This document shows, in pieces, positions 13,344-24,235 of a stretch of 64,000 bases of DNA (positions are counted from its first letter, which is position 1; each line of letters begins with the position of its first letter). Origin of the DNA: Plecoglossus altivelis. Lineage: Eukaryota > Chordata > Actinopteri > Osmeriformes > Plecoglossidae. The notes beneath the pieces are model-generated. The model saw only the letters and a list, made by a program, of their open reading frames with translations. It was not told the DNA's origin and made no database searches. The translations under genes were made by a program, and so were the position numbers. The stretch covers positions 4,970,607 through 5,034,606 of the forward strand of contig BROE01000009.1 of NCBI GenBank assembly GCA_036571765.1. Reading direction: 5' to 3'.

Positions 13344-14883
13344 CACCCACTCACACACACACACACACATGCACACTTACACAAACACACACATGCACAC
13401 ACTCACACACAAACGCAGTCACACACACACTATATGGACTAGGTATGACACAGATGCACTGTTTGTGCCTTGAAGTGAGGAACACCACCCCACGCACACA
13501 CGCCCACACGCGCACACATGCACGCACGCTTCCTGTGTGCATGTGCTAAATCCCAGTGATGACATCAGTCATGCAGAGGAGGAGCAGCGAGCAGAGACAG
13601 GAAACAGGAGGTGGCTGTTAAAAGTGAATGTGCTGGAGCTTCCTGGGGACCTCGTTTCTCTGCATAAAAGACAGACAGAGGGAAGAAGAGACACAGAGAG
13701 AGAGAGGGAGGGGGGAAGGGAAGGAAAGAGAGAGGGGCAGGGGGAAGGGAGGGAAAGAGAGAGGAAGGGAGGGAGAGAGAAGGGAGAGCGGAAGGGAGGG
13801 AGAGAGGGGGGGAGAGAGGAAGGGAGGGAGAGAGAGAGAGGAGGAGAGAGAGAAGTGAAGACAAAGAGACAGAGGAGGGTGGAGACGGAGGGAACGAGAC
13901 TAGTTAAACAGATCCAGCTGTTTAGGGAGTGTTTGCAGTGGCAGTTTCATACGCGGAAAAGATTCGGCAACAGTTCCAGTGTTCAACTTGTTTTGCAAAC
14001 AAAGTGACAGTGTGCAGAGCTGTTCTGTTTCTGATTGGCTGAGAGGAGGTGAGGGCATGGCTCTCAGCCTATCGTGACCACAGTATGAGGAGCTTATTCA
14101 TCTTCAAACACACGCGCACACACAAGTTACACTAAAGAGATCATGATCACTGAGGTGGGATTGTAAACACCTGTCTATCTTTGTGTGTGTGTGTGTGTGC
14201 GTACGTGTGTGTGTGCGTACGTGTGTGTGTGCGTACGTGTGTGTGCGTACGTGTGTGTGTGAGTGCCTGTATTGGTTTCCATCCAGCCCTGTGATCCGCC
14301 GCAGTGATCGCTAACCCTCTGTGCACACCAGGTGTTAACCTGGCACAGTGACTGTTTGTGCGTGTGTTGGCAGTGAGTGTGTGTCGACGGTGTGTGTCGA
14401 CGGTGTGTGTCGACGGTGTGTGTCGAAGGTGTGCGTTAACGACGGCCACGATGTGTGTTCCAGACGCCACGCCGCGGGCCGTGTGCCACTTCAACGGGCA
14501 GACGTACTCAGACGAGGAGCGCTGGGACATCGACAGCTGCACACACTGCTACTGCCTGCAGGGCCAGACCCTGTGCTCCACTGTCAGCTGCCCCCCCCTG
14601 CCTTGCCACCAGCCCATCATGGTGGAGGGCAGCTGTTGCCCCATGTGCTCTGGTGGGTGTGTGTGGGAAGGGGGGGGGGCAGGCCTGACCCTGTGTGGGG
14701 TGCCCAGAGACCCCAACAAGGGTTAAGGAATATGTAGTTTGTACTGTGTCATTTTAGTCTCAATGGGGTTTGTATGGACGTTAAAGGGTTTGGATTAGAA
14801 TTAGTGTTAAGGTTGGAATTACATGAAGGGTTGGGATTAGGGTTAGGGAAAACTGGATCATATCTGAGTCCCTGCAAGGATAG

Positions 14884-14916
<33 letters not shown>

Positions 14917-15812
14917 CCTGTGTGTGTGTGTGCCTGTGTGTGTGTGTGCCTGTGTGTGTTTGTGTGTGTGTGTGCGCCTGTGTGTGCGTGTGCCTGTGTG
15001 TGTAACACGTGTGACCTGTGTGTTGCAGAGATGTACGCCCCCACTAATGTCCCCATTGAGAAGACGGATCAACGGGACAGGAAGCAGTCGCCTCCGGCCT
15101 GGCCCACGCACGGCCAGAATGACATCATGCCCCAGTTCAGAGGTGAGAGGTCGGAGGTCGCGGGCTTATGTAAATACTTGCCACCAATTGCCAACACCAG
15201 CCAAACGGGTGTTTTGTTGTAAAGCCTTCTGTACAGCACAGGTTTGAGCACCACTGAGCGCGTGTGTGTTGGTTTCAGGGGATTTTGGCAGCCTCCAGAT
15301 GCCCTTCCTGGATGGGAAGAGCCCTGTGCCCAGGGAGGAGGGCACCTTGCAGGGTGTGGCATGGGTGGCCCTGCCCCTGGTGCTGATGCTGGCCCTCATC
15401 TCTGCCCTGCTCTACGCCAACCAGAGGAAGCACTGGATCCCCCTTCTCTGCTACCGCACTCCCACCAAGGTAGGGCAGCAGGCACATGCCGCAGTATCTG
15501 GATCTCCTGGTAGTGCTTTGAAAGCGGCACATATTTGATAGGATGAAATAGTTGAGGTAAACACAGTTGACTGTTTTGTTTTGTTTGAATGGGACTCAAA
15601 CTTGAACGTGTGTGTGTGTGTGTTTTCAGCCCACCTGTCTGAACAACCAGCTGGTGTATGTGGACTGTGAGAAGGGCACCAGGGTGCAGGTAGAGAGCTC
15701 CCAGCGCATGTTACGCATCGCGGACCCTGACTCCCGCTACAGCGGATACTACAGCATGCAGAAACACAACAACCTCAACCTGCAGCAAGACAACTTCTAC
15801 CAGACACCCTGA
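4082..15812 (+). CDS. crim1: crim1 (cysteine-rich transmembrane BMP regulator 1), 3' portion, 12 coding exons
   Basis: CRIM1 is a type I membrane protein that binds BMPs and TGF-beta-family ligands through VWC repeats and modulates their delivery; it acts in motor neuron, vascular, kidney and eye development. Twelve exons give 704 residues and a stop. In order: two VWC domains (about 5-60 and 70-127, ten Cys each), an antistasin-like Cys block (about 135-262), four VWC domains (about 280-333, 350-405, 418-479, 485-542), a linker, a hydrophobic transmembrane segment (about 606-626) and a basic cytoplasmic tail. All junctions are GT-AG, mostly phase 1, and the frame is continuous. This matches residues ~332-1036 of the human protein, so the signal peptide, IGFBP domain and RGD region lie off the left edge. 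The C-terminus ends Tyr-Gln-Thr-Pro, where I recall Tyr-Gln-Thr-Val in human. Identity is strong because long stretches of VWC3-6 and the tail agree with CRIM1 specifically. Confidence 0.97.
4736..4970. repeat. CT-rich tract in crim1 intron
   Basis: ccctccctcc-type pyrimidine tract within the intron between VWC1 and VWC2. A pure (TG)n run also lies in this intron near 4453-4483. Confidence 0.9.
5086..5283 (+). CDS. crim1: crim1 exon, VWC domain 2
   Basis: A phase 1-1 exon of 66 codons with a ten-Cys VWC module; it again ends Glu-Cys-Cys-Pro-Val-Cys-Glu before donor gtgagg. A large CA-rich minisatellite starts directly after the donor. Confidence 0.95.
5290..6135. repeat. CA-based minisatellite with tatctcttcctca core
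   Basis: More than 20 copies of a 30-40-bp higher-order unit: a (CA)n stretch, a caagcacacacac segment and the core tatctcttcctca. It begins seven bases after the VWC2 donor. Its long + strand frames (His/Thr/Ser/Leu only) are artefacts. Confidence 0.95.
6415..6705. repeat. CT-rich repeat with ctctttctcttg units
   Basis: Degenerate (CT)n with a recurring ttctcttg/ttctctgg variant every 20-30 bp. It is intronic in crim1. Confidence 0.9.
6745..7280. repeat. TG-rich minisatellite with gtggttatgttgat units
   Basis: About 20 copies of tgtgtgtggttatgttgatg-like units followed by plain (TG)n with variants, in the large crim1 intron (5284-8802). Between 7290 and 7850 I see unique sequence without an exon. 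Confidence 0.9.
7850..8205. repeat. ctcctctcccct tract
   Basis: About 350 bp of nearly pure pyrimidine on the + strand with loose 5-12-bp periodicity. It could form triplex DNA, but no gene feature is associated with it. Confidence 0.9.
8450..8755. repeat. (TG)n followed by CT-rich repeat
   Basis: A (TG)n block at 8455-8515 and ctctctctttct repeats at 8590-8755, including three exact copies of a ~23-bp ctcgctctgtctctccttct unit. It lies just upstream of the antistasin exon. Confidence 0.9.
8803..8928 (+). CDS. crim1: crim1 exon, antistasin-like repeat 1
   Basis: A short phase 1-1 exon (42 codons) encoding a small Cys-rich module ending Gly-Cys-Arg-Thr-Cys-Gln-Cys, the antistasin-like pattern that follows VWC2 in CRIM1. 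The donor is gtatgt. Confidence 0.93.
9027..9205. repeat. TG microsatellite filling a crim1 intron
   Basis: (TG)n with gtgtggtgt and tatgtg interruptions occupies most of the 281-bp intron between antistasin exons and reaches within a few bases of the acceptor. Confidence 0.9.
9210..9366 (+). CDS. crim1: crim1 exon, antistasin-like repeats 2-3
   Basis: 157 nt, entering in phase 1 and leaving in phase 2. It starts [11 protein letters not shown], a run also seen in human CRIM1, and splits the third antistasin module across the next intron. Confidence 0.95.
9372..9560. repeat. CA microsatellite after antistasin exon 2
   Basis: (CA)n with ca-cact and cacg interruptions, starting right after the donor. 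A G-rich gga/ggt tract follows at about 9938-10085 in the same intron. Confidence 0.9.
10431..10552 (+). CDS. crim1: crim1 exon, antistasin-like repeats 3-4
   Basis: 122 nt, entering in phase 2 and leaving in phase 1. It completes module 3 (Cys-Asp-Thr-Cys-Arg-Cys) and encodes module 4, which includes Cys-Pro-Met-Gly-Phe-Gln-Gln-Asp. Confidence 0.94.
10600..11222. repeat. TG block and gtgtgtggatgcgt minisatellite
   Basis: (TG)n at 10610-10695, then about 30 copies of a 12-18-bp gtgtgtggatgcg unit from 10790 to 11222. Intronic in crim1; the rest of this intron (11230-11886) holds CA (11338-11450) and GA (11560-11730) runs. Confidence 0.9.
11887..12099 (+). CDS. crim1: crim1 exon, VWC domain 3
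   Basis: 71 codons, phase 1-1. The VWC module contains Glu-Ser-Trp-His-Asp-Gly-Cys and Gly-Arg-Glu-Met-Cys-Ala-Leu-Ile, both diagnostic of the third CRIM1 VWC. Confidence 0.96.
12265..12480 (+). CDS. crim1: crim1 exon, VWC domain 4
   Basis: 72 codons, phase 1-1, with ten cysteines. The run around Gly-Glu-Thr-Trp-Asn-Ile-Asp-Ala-Cys and Arg-Val-Leu-Cys-Glu-Thr-Glu-Val-Cys is near-identical to human CRIM1. Confidence 0.97.
12517..12644. repeat. 39-bp tandem triplication
   Basis: Three near-identical 39-bp copies beginning cagggtgatgatgtcacagc, starting at 12517, 12556 and 12595, plus a fourth partial one. It lies just after the VWC4 donor. Confidence 0.93.
12834..13055 (+). CDS. crim1: crim1 exon, VWC domain 5
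   Basis: 74 codons, phase 1-1. It contains [13 protein letters not shown] and ends Gly-Gln-Cys-Cys-Pro-Tyr-Cys. The donor gtagga runs into a CA minisatellite. Confidence 0.97.
13060..13435. repeat. CA microsatellite/minisatellite
   Basis: About 375 bp of (CA)n with cact, catg and aaac interruptions, beginning five bases after the VWC5 exon. Confidence 0.93.
13680..13860. repeat. GA-rich purine tract
   Basis: gagagggaggga-type purine repeats with short internal periodicities, inside the intron before VWC6. TG runs follow at 14180-14265, and four copies of gtgtgtcgacg at 14375-14425 sit just before the VWC6 acceptor. Confidence 0.9.
14464..14652 (+). CDS. crim1: crim1 exon, VWC domain 6
   Basis: 63 codons, phase 1-1. 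It includes [15 protein letters not shown] and ends Gly-Ser-Cys-Cys-Pro-Met-Cys. This is the last extracellular VWC. Confidence 0.97.
14884..15000. repeat. TG repeat with gcctgtgtg variants
   Basis: (TG)n interrupted every ~16 bp by cc, ending near the acceptor of the linker exon. Confidence 0.9.
15029..15142 (+). CDS. crim1: crim1 exon, juxtamembrane linker
   Basis: 38 codons, phase 1-1. It starts [12 protein letters not shown], matching the linker after VWC6 in CRIM1, and has no cysteines. Confidence 0.93.
15279..15469 (+). CDS. crim1: crim1 exon, transmembrane segment
   Basis: 191 nt, entering in phase 1 and leaving in phase 0. A ~21-residue hydrophobic helix is followed by [11 protein letters not shown], the conserved start of the cytoplasmic tail. 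Confidence 0.95.
15630..15812 (+). CDS. crim1: crim1 terminal coding exon, cytoplasmic tail
   Basis: 60 codons plus TGA. It contains [17 protein letters not shown] and the Asp-Asn-Phe-Tyr-Gln-Thr tail; the last residue is Pro. Confidence 0.97.
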   Translation, partial: PTCLNNQLVYVDCEKGTRVQVESSQRMLRIADPDSRYSGYYSMQKHNNLNLQQDNFYQTP

Positions 15813-16542
15813 CAGACTGGCGCCCTCGCGCACGCGCACACACACACTTACACCACGGATAGACACAAATACACGCACACTCTTACACCCCCACATATAC
15901 TTGACAGACACACACACAACTAGCTAGATACACACTTGACATTCATATTGGACATGCATACGCCGACTGATAGACAGACAGACGGATAGACAGACAGACA
16001 GTTTAATTACGCCCTGACAGCATACAACAGATGCATCGCTATGTAAAACACCACAACAGCAGCAAGGTCACCATGGGAACAGGACACGACACCAAGTAAG
16101 GTCACTGCAGACATCCATAATCAATGTCGCCATGACAACAAGTTCAACAGAAAGACAAACAATCACAAACAATTAGAACATCAGCAGATGAACGACAATC
16201 CCCTGAAGATGGAATCAACCCAAACACGGGACAATGATGACGATAATGATGATTATGATGTTGATGATTTAAGAAGAGCTTAGCTAGCAAAATGGGAGAA
16301 ACTGAATCTAGACTTTTCCTAGATGATTCTTTCTTTATTGCGAGTGTGTGTTATCAGTTTGGTGTGTATGGATCGGCGTTTGTATGTGTGCGTGTGTGTG
16401 TTTAACATTAGATGTACATCTTTGGGATCTGGGTCTTCTGTGGTATTTTCCTGCATTCCTGCTTCGAGGAGGAACTAAGCTAAGCTTCTCTCCCTGCCTC
16501 GTTGATCCCTACCCCCTCAACTGTACCAAAGCTCCTGTCACA

Positions 16543-16980
16543 AACACACACACACACACACCTGGACCCTACACACACCTGGACCCTATATACACCTGGA
16601 CCCTATATACACCTGGACCCTACACTCACACCTAGACCCTACACACACCTGGACCCTAAACACACATGCACCCTATGTACATACCTAGACCCTATCTACA
16701 CACACACCTGGACCCTACACACACACCTGGTCCCTACACACACACCTGGACCCTACACACACCTGGACCCTACACACACACCTGGACCCTACACACCTGA
16801 GCCCTACACACACACCTGGACCCTACACACACCTGGACCCTACACACCTGAGCCCTACACACACACCTGGGCCCTACACACACACCTGGACCCTACACAC
16901 ACCTGGACCCTACACACACCTGGACCCTACACACCTGAGCCCTACACACACACCTGGGCCCTATACATACCTGGACGGCA
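16543..16980. repeat. minisatellite (cacacctggaccctaca)n in crim1 3' UTR
   Basis: About 25 copies of acacacctggaccctac with a 12-bp short form (acacctgagccc). The invariant core is cctggaccct. Confidence 0.93.
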
Positions 16981-18953
16981 CACACATCTGACGTGTGTGC
17001 GTGTGGGACTTTTGACGCATGTGTTGGAGGGCTGGAGGACTGAGGCCGTACTGTGGTGCGGACGCACTTGAAGCACGGCGAGCCTGAAGGCCGAGGGGGG
17101 AGGGAGGAAGGGAGAGACCAGTTGTTGTTGTTTTTTTCTTGATTACGGAGCGCCCCCTGCTGGTGGAGGGTGAGAGCAGGGAGCAGGGCCGCTGTTTCAC
17201 CCAGTGGTTCATCCCGCCGTTCCTCGCTCCTCTATTTTCTTCCCACGTGTATAGCTACTGGCTCCTTCACCTACCCCAGGTGGGGGCTCTGTGTAAAGGC
17301 GATCAGTGCCAGTGGACAGAGATGTTTGGGTCAGTGTGCTTGTTAAAAACGTGGTGGAACCATGATGTCGCATTATGATGATGTCACAAGTTCCCTTATC
17401 TTTTCAACCCTGATACTCCTCCACCTGTCTCCTGATGATGACACGGCCTTCTCTTATTGGAGGCTCTTTAATCACATGCTCTCCTCACCCCCCTCCAGAT
17501 CAGCGGATGGAAGCTGATTGGTTGGGAGATAGGAACACATTGTGTATATATTAATGCTACGACGAATAAGACAGGAGGTTGGAGTTGTGTGTGACTAGAT
17601 GGAGGTGTGTGTGTCTGGATGTTTGTATATGTGTCTGCATGCATGTATGCTCGTGTGTTAGCACACGTGCCAGCGAACATGTCAGCGCACATGGGGGGGG
17701 GGTTTCTCTTGTACATTTCTCTTGTTGGTTTTCTTATTGAATGTATTTATGATGGAGAAGATAGGACCTGCTAGCTGGAAGCAGAACAGGATGAGAACAA
17801 GCGATGAGGACGAGGGACGAGAACAAAAGATGCGGCCAGGCGGTCACGCTTGTTTGATAGAAGTCAGGGGAGGTGTGAAACGACAGATCTGAACAGCTCA
17901 CTCTTCTACTCCATCTACCCTCCCTGTCAGCCCTGCGTCACTTCAGACTTTTTCTTTGGACTTTGAACATCTCTTCCTTCCTCTTTCTATCCATGACATT
18001 CTCCCTCCCTCCCTCCCTCAATCTGTCTCGTTCCCTTCCACTCTCTCTCCCTCCCTCTCTCGCTCCCTCCCTCCCTTCGTCCCTCTCTTGCTCTCTCTCT
18101 CCCTCCCTCCCTCCCTCCCTCCCTCTCTCTCTCCTTTTCCTGTCCTATTCCAAAAACTCTCTTGTCAACATTCTCAGTCCCTCGCCCTATTTCTTTCTCT
18201 ATTCCTCTCTCACCCAGAAAGCATACTTCCCTATATCTCTTCTCTCTCCCCAGCACCTTGTCTCATCGCCTCCTGATCTACTGTACAGATAGACACAGAC
18301 ACTGGGGAAGGGGAGGGCCAGGGCGTGTAACTTTCTCTGTCTAATCTAAAGACTTGATGTTGAATCTTGTTTCCATCAATCCAAGTATTGTTGTAAATAC
18401 TTGAGTGTCGCCAAAACAAACAAACAAAAAAAAACAAAAAACAACAAAAAAAAGTTAGTTGGAAAAGAAAAAAAAATTCTAAACTTAATTTATTGTGTTG
18501 ATGACCGAAATAATTTATTGATGATCAGATAATTGAATGCGGAGGTGTGGGGGAGTGAAGGTTGGCTTGGCCAGGGATGACAGGAGGAAGGAGGGACTTC
18601 CTCCTCATCCTGAGCCAGGTGGATGTGGTCAACCAACCACCAAGCCCCTTCTCCAGACAGACCTCCTCTGCTCCAATCAGAGCAACCGGTTGAGAGACCA
18701 AGGGTCATGTGATCTCTCTTTCTCTTTCTCTCTTTCTTCCTTCAGCACCTTGTCTCTCTCTTCACACAACACCTGTCTGTACATTACTGTTGTTCAGTGC
18801 TTATGTAAAAAGATCAAATATGTTCTTGATGATAATGACATTGCAAAACAAGATTTATAAAGAGGATAAATGAAGATTGGACTCTGAATTTCCCGTAGCA
18901 CAGAAGATTTTTTTGCAAGTTCTTGTATAATTTTATTTGTTTCTTTGCAGCAC

Positions 18954-18959
18954 AATAAA
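18954..18959 (+). promoter_or_regulatory. candidate crim1 poly(A) signal AATAAA
   Basis: A canonical hexamer in an AT-rich context about 3.1 kb after the crim1 stop, followed by a G/T-rich stretch. It is the best-placed candidate for the 3' end. Confidence 0.55.
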
Positions 18960-18975
18960 TGATTTGAAAACAGCT

Positions 18976-19401
18976 GGGCCTTGCTGTTCTGTCATGGCGG
19001 ATGTGTTAAGGAGTTGACATGTTTTGGATGGGTGATGTTCTGTGCTTTTCTTCACAGCTTATCGACACTCATCAAGTCAATGGTATCAGATCGATCATTT
19101 GTCAATGTCAGGAAGGAATGTTCCGTGGTGACTGTGGCCCTTTGCTCACTCCACCTATGACCACAGGGTGGTGCTAGACATCTACCAGTCTGTTATGGGA
19201 CTGTTGAGGCAACACACATGGATTTAAAGACTTACATAATGTTGACTTCTTTAGAAGACAGTAATATTTCAACATTTTTATAATCCCGTTACACAAACCT
19301 ACCAGCGACAATTCCCCCACAAAATATATCCAATATAGCTTCCGCTCAGTGATTTACTGTGCATGCGTGTGTGTGTATGTGTTTGTGTGTGTGTGTGTAT
19401 C

Positions 19402-19453
<52 letters not shown>

Positions 19454-20375
19454 GAGAGGGGAGTGTCTACCTTTCATTTCCATAATTGAGCAGCAATGCT
19501 GAGTCCATCTGATAATCCTCTTACTGCCTGCTTTGTTGCTATGTCTTACTGCCCACGTTTTACCGGCTGCCTCTCACGGCCTTCTGTGTGACTGCCTGCT
19601 ACTGTTCTTCCTGCATTCCTGCTGCCTGTTACCTCTGGCCTCACATTATATGACTCTTCTGCTCTACATGTCCACCTGCACAGCTCATTTCCAGGTTTTG
19701 ATTTCACACCAGGAGTCTCTGTTTTACTTGTGTTTATTCAGTGTTTATTAAGGTCCCAGTCTTAACTGAACACTTTAAAGATTTGCTGCCTGTTTCTTTT
19801 CTGCTGTCTTTACGACCTCCCTTTGTTTTCCAATGCATGCTTTCTGACTGCCTCTTACAGGCTGCTTCTTATACTGACCTTCTCTGTTATTGCTGCCAAG
19901 CAGGTAAAAGGGACCATCCACGCATTCTTATCTGAGGAACACACACACACACACTCACACAATCTCACACACACTCACACACTCACACACACTCTCTCAC
20001 ACACACACACACTCTCACACTCACACACACACACTCACACACAAACACACACACACAGTGTATTACAATGTATTTCCTGCTGAGCTCTCAGCTGATGGGC
20101 CAGTCTGGTGCCTCTTGCTCCAAATCCTCATCAGCTGACAGTGCATGCTGGGACTCATGCACATGCTGACTCACATACGCACACGCACACACCCAATGTT
20201 AATACTCTCTCACACACACACACATACACACACACATTCACACACCCACTCTCTCACACACACACAATAGCTCTAACTTACTTTCACACAGACTGTGCCT
20301 CGCTGTGTCACACATGCATAGAGAATGTCAGCAATGCGTGATGTCCAACTGCAGGTCAGTGGACCCTGACTCACT

Positions 20376-20417
<42 letters not shown>

Positions 20418-21710
20418 AATACACACACACACACATACACACTCAGACAGAAATACACAAACCCTGAAAGAAACACAGAAACACGCACAGACAGAAGTAC
20501 ACACACTGACAGAAACACACCCGTGCAGTATAGGGGGCAGGGAACAGCAGACTGAAGGAGCAGCACCAGGGGTCTGTCCTACCTCCTCTACAGACCCTGG
20601 AGCTCCTCTGGTGCTGCAGGAGGTGCTGCAGGAGGTGCTGCAGGAGGTGCTGCAGGAGGCCCTGCACCGCCCGGCTCACTGTCTCAGGCTGCGTGATGAG
20701 GGCCAGTCTGGTGTACAAGGGGGCTAGAGTGGGTTGTCTTGGGCCACGGCGAACTCTTCACAGAAACCTCCGGAATGTGAAATCCTCATTATTAACAGCA
20801 CTGCTCACTAGGAACATGTGACTATGACTACTTTGAGATAAGATAGCATAAACAAGCATGGTTAAAAGACAGAAAGAGAGAGGTTGTCTCAAATACGCAG
20901 AAGACATACCTACTTTGAGTAGACAAAGTGAATGCTCCACCCAGCTCCACTGTCCCATCTGAATTTCCATATGCTGTCCCACCCGGCTATGCTGCCCCAC
21001 CCGGCTATGCTGCCCCAGCAGACGTAACATTTTAGCAGTCCACCAGAGGGGATCTGACCTAAGATGAGGTCCCTTTCCCTGACCAATCAGGCGCTTTATC
21101 ACCTGAGAGCAGCATGTGACCAGCGTGACACCCTGGGGGTGGGGTTGTGAAAGACGGAGCGAGAGAGAGAGAGAGAGAGAAAGAGAGGGAGAGAGAGAGA
21201 GAGAGAGAAAAGGAGCTAGAAAGATGTAAACACAACACTTCCTTCTTTGTGTGAGAGTCCCTCCCTCCGGCGTGACCACTCTCATCCTCCTCTCCTCTCA
21301 CATCCTGTCACTCTGGTCCTCTCCAAGCAAATCTACCCAGAAGAAAGAGACTTTGAAGCTGAACAAGAAGCACGTGTCTTTGCGTGTCTGTGCGTGTCTG
21401 TGTGCGTCTGTGCGTGTCTGTGTGCGTCTGTGCGTGTCTGCGCGCGTTTTTGCGTGTCTGTGTGTGTGTGATGGAGAAGGGGGTGTTTTAAGGGTTCATC
21501 AAAGCTGTTGATAAATGAAGTGAGAAAGAGCATCAGGTCTCGACACACATGTAAGCTGACCTGTCTGAAGCAGCAGCTCTCACGTGATGAAGCCCTGTCT
21601 GGACCTGCCTCAGACACCACTCTGAGGGCATCAAGGTCATGGTCATGGTAGGTGCTGTGTCTGAGTTGCCATATTGACCTTTGTAGCCTGTGCACTGATT
21701 CTTCACAGGG

Positions 21711-21760
<50 letters not shown>

Positions 21761-21880
21761 CCATCTTAACTGATGGACTGCTCTGTTGCTCCCTTACAGC
21801 TTTGGAGAGGCAGAAGGGAGAGAGTGGTATCTCTACAGATAGACTATAACACTACAGAAAATATCACTACAAAGCCGAGA
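18976..21880. other. crim1-slc24a4 intergenic region
   Basis: No gene is recognised. It holds (TG)n(AG)n at 19368-19452, CA blocks at 19938-20060, 20210-20265 and 20372-20520, a 12-bp (ctgcaggaggtg) repeat at 20616-20663, GA blocks at 21150-21215 and 21713-21757, and a tgcgtgtctg repeat at 21378-21460. Short open frames here follow these repeats. Confidence 0.7.
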
Positions 21881-22588
21881 GGCCATTGTCACGTGTCCTG
21901 GCATCGCTCCCGCGGAGAAGTTACTGTTGGGCGCGAGGCTGCGATGGAATGAGAGAGCAGGCGAGCGGGATGATGAGCTAATATTCTTTACTGAAGCCGC
22001 TTCATTCCGGGAAATTCGGGGGTCTGGATATGAGAGTTGGATCGGAACGATACCGAACGGTGTTGACATTTCCTCCGTGAACAGTGAAATGAATCTGCGC
22101 GGAAAGTGAGTGCAATCGAGGACACTTTAGTAGCCTCATACTGCTGGGTTTTTTTTTGGGATGAAAAGGTGATTTGACAGGTTATAAAACCTTGTTTTAA
22201 TATGCTATTAAACACAGTGCTTCAGTCTTTGCTAAACAGAACGGAGAAATATTGTAATTTTATCAGATGAAAAAATACGTTCAACAGCATTCTTCTTCCA
22301 CGGGATACAATTCTCACGAAGCCTTTTAATAATCCAGCATCATAGGAGCGTTTCCCCGGTGGGTACCGAGACCGAGCTCACGTTCACATGGGCGAGCAGC
22401 TCGCTCCGCTGCCTCCGTCTGTATTTGCGCCTCGGCCATTTGAGATGATAACGGCATCGGCACCTCGATATCTCACGGTGTGAAACTCGGGAGATTCCTG
22501 CGGTCCGCACCATCTGCACCGCCAAGGGGGGCGGCATCTTTAACACGGAGGGAAGGTTGGTCCACCACCACCGCAAGCGTACACAAGC
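21881..22588 (+). promoter_or_regulatory. slc24a4: probable promoter/5' UTR of slc24a4
   Basis: The sequence becomes repeat-free with many CpGs (for example 21900-22110 and 22340-22580). A TATAAAA lies at 22183-22189, about 400 bp before the slc24a4 start codon. This is where the promoter and first exon would be expected; the transcription start cannot be fixed from sequence. Confidence 0.4.
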
Positions 22589-22745
22589 ATGGAGCCGGAC
22601 CGGAGCTGCACCGTGTCAAAAAAGACGATCATCACCAAAATATTTAAAGTTCGCAAGAGGAGGCAAATGCTTTTCATTCAAGTGTGCTTCATCAGTAGCG
22701 TGTTGTGCCTGACGTGGTGCATGTCCGCGCTGCTCAGCCTAACAG
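22589..22745 (+). CDS. slc24a4: slc24a4 coding exon 1, start and signal helix
   Basis: ATG, a basic Lys/Arg-rich stretch, then a ~24-residue hydrophobic helix; it leaves in phase 1 at donor gtgaga. The sequence is typical of the NCKX N-terminus. Conservation here is low, so the identity rests on the downstream exons and on phase. Confidence 0.85.
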
Positions 22746-24204
22746 GTGAGATACAAACCGCGAGAGACGGGGCCGGTTGGTGCAGCTGTAGTGCCTATTT
22801 CATAACGGGACTAGAATTAGATAAGAATGCCATGGCGTGCCCGTTCATAGGCTGTTGTCATGAGCAATGGAAAATATAAAACGGATTTTATACTGCTCCT
22901 GAATCGGAGGAAGGTGCCTATTTGCGTGTATATGCGTGTGCGCGCTTCTGTGTTCTTCATTGTGCGCGTTATTTAGATCATTCGCTGTGTCCCATTAAGG
23001 GAGAATTCCTACATTCTCAACTACACAACGGAATGTTGGCTGTAGAGTGCGCGGGACAGGATTAAGCTACCGCGTAAAGCTAGGTCCTCCGCTCCCTCAC
23101 ACACCGTGTCTAAGTGGGTGTATCCCTACCGACCGATTCACACGGGCTACCTATGGGCTGGCCCCGTCTCACGTGTAGAGGTAGTCGCAGGGTGTGCGTG
23201 CTCGCGTGTTTGCATATTGATGTGTGTCTAGTTCCTCGCTTTCGCAGGACACAGTGCTAATTGATAGATTTAGTATCCCTCTCTACCGCCGAATAAAAGC
23301 TTTATTGCGTCGTTGTACTTTTATGCTGACGAGTAATGATGACCGATCAGGATCATTTGGAAGGAAGGAAAGAAGGAAACGATTTAATCACTGATTAGGG
23401 GTTGCCACTGAATATCTCCTGTCTGTTCCCCACTTCATCTCTACCCCCCCCCCCCCCCACCACCACCACTACCACCACCACCACCCCACCCCAGCTCCCC
23501 ACTTCCCCCGCTGTCCCCCAGGTCTAGTTCACTGCATACTTTACCTCCTTAAATCCATCCATCCATCCTCCCTGCCTTACCCACCCCACCTCCCTACCCA
23601 CACTCCTCACCTGCTCCCTGTCATCACCCTCCTCTCTCCCTACACGACTCCACCAGTCCCTGTCCTTACCCGCACACCTTCTCCCCTCACCTTCACCCCT
23701 GTGGTTCCCTGTCTCCCACCTCCTTTCAGATTAATAGGGGAATGTGAGGTTTAATAACCTCATTACTACTGGAGCCCAGTCATATGTCTGAAATATGCTA
23801 ATCCGTCGCCTTCTCTCTCTCACTCACTCTCTTTCTCTAGCTTTCTCTCTGTCTCCCTCTCTCTCTTTCTCTCCCCCTCTCTCACTCTCCCTCCTTTTCG
23901 CTCTCTCATTTTGACTGGCATACATACACATACACACATGATTGGGAAGGAACAAATACACTATGCTTCTTGCCTGTGCTCTAAGAGAGTGTGTGTGTTT
24001 GTGTGTGTGACAGGTCATGGGTTGGTACTGGACACTGGCAGGAGCCTGGCAGAGACTCCTGATCTGTTGGGGCGAAGGCTGATGGCAGTGGACGATGACA
24101 ACGACACACTGGCCAAGAACTGTACTGAACCAGGTAACACACACCTGCATACACACATACCTGCATACACACACCTGCTTACACACACATCCGTACACAC
24201 ACAC

Positions 24205-24235
<31 letters not shown>

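Larger units (their letters stand above)
15813..18975 (+). other. crim1: crim1 3' UTR
   Basis: This is untranslated sequence from the crim1 stop to the first convincing poly(A) signal. It contains CA runs, a 15-17-bp minisatellite at 16543-16980, a CT tract (17985-18130), an A-rich stretch (18410-18475) and an AT-rich end with several taaatg/tgtaaat motifs. The extent is inferred from the poly(A) hexamer. Confidence 0.6.

Noticed and set aside
21927..22109. Open frame upstream of slc24a4
   Set aside because: No homology to NCKX or other proteins and no phase-compatible splice into exon 2; more likely 5' UTR or promoter sequence.
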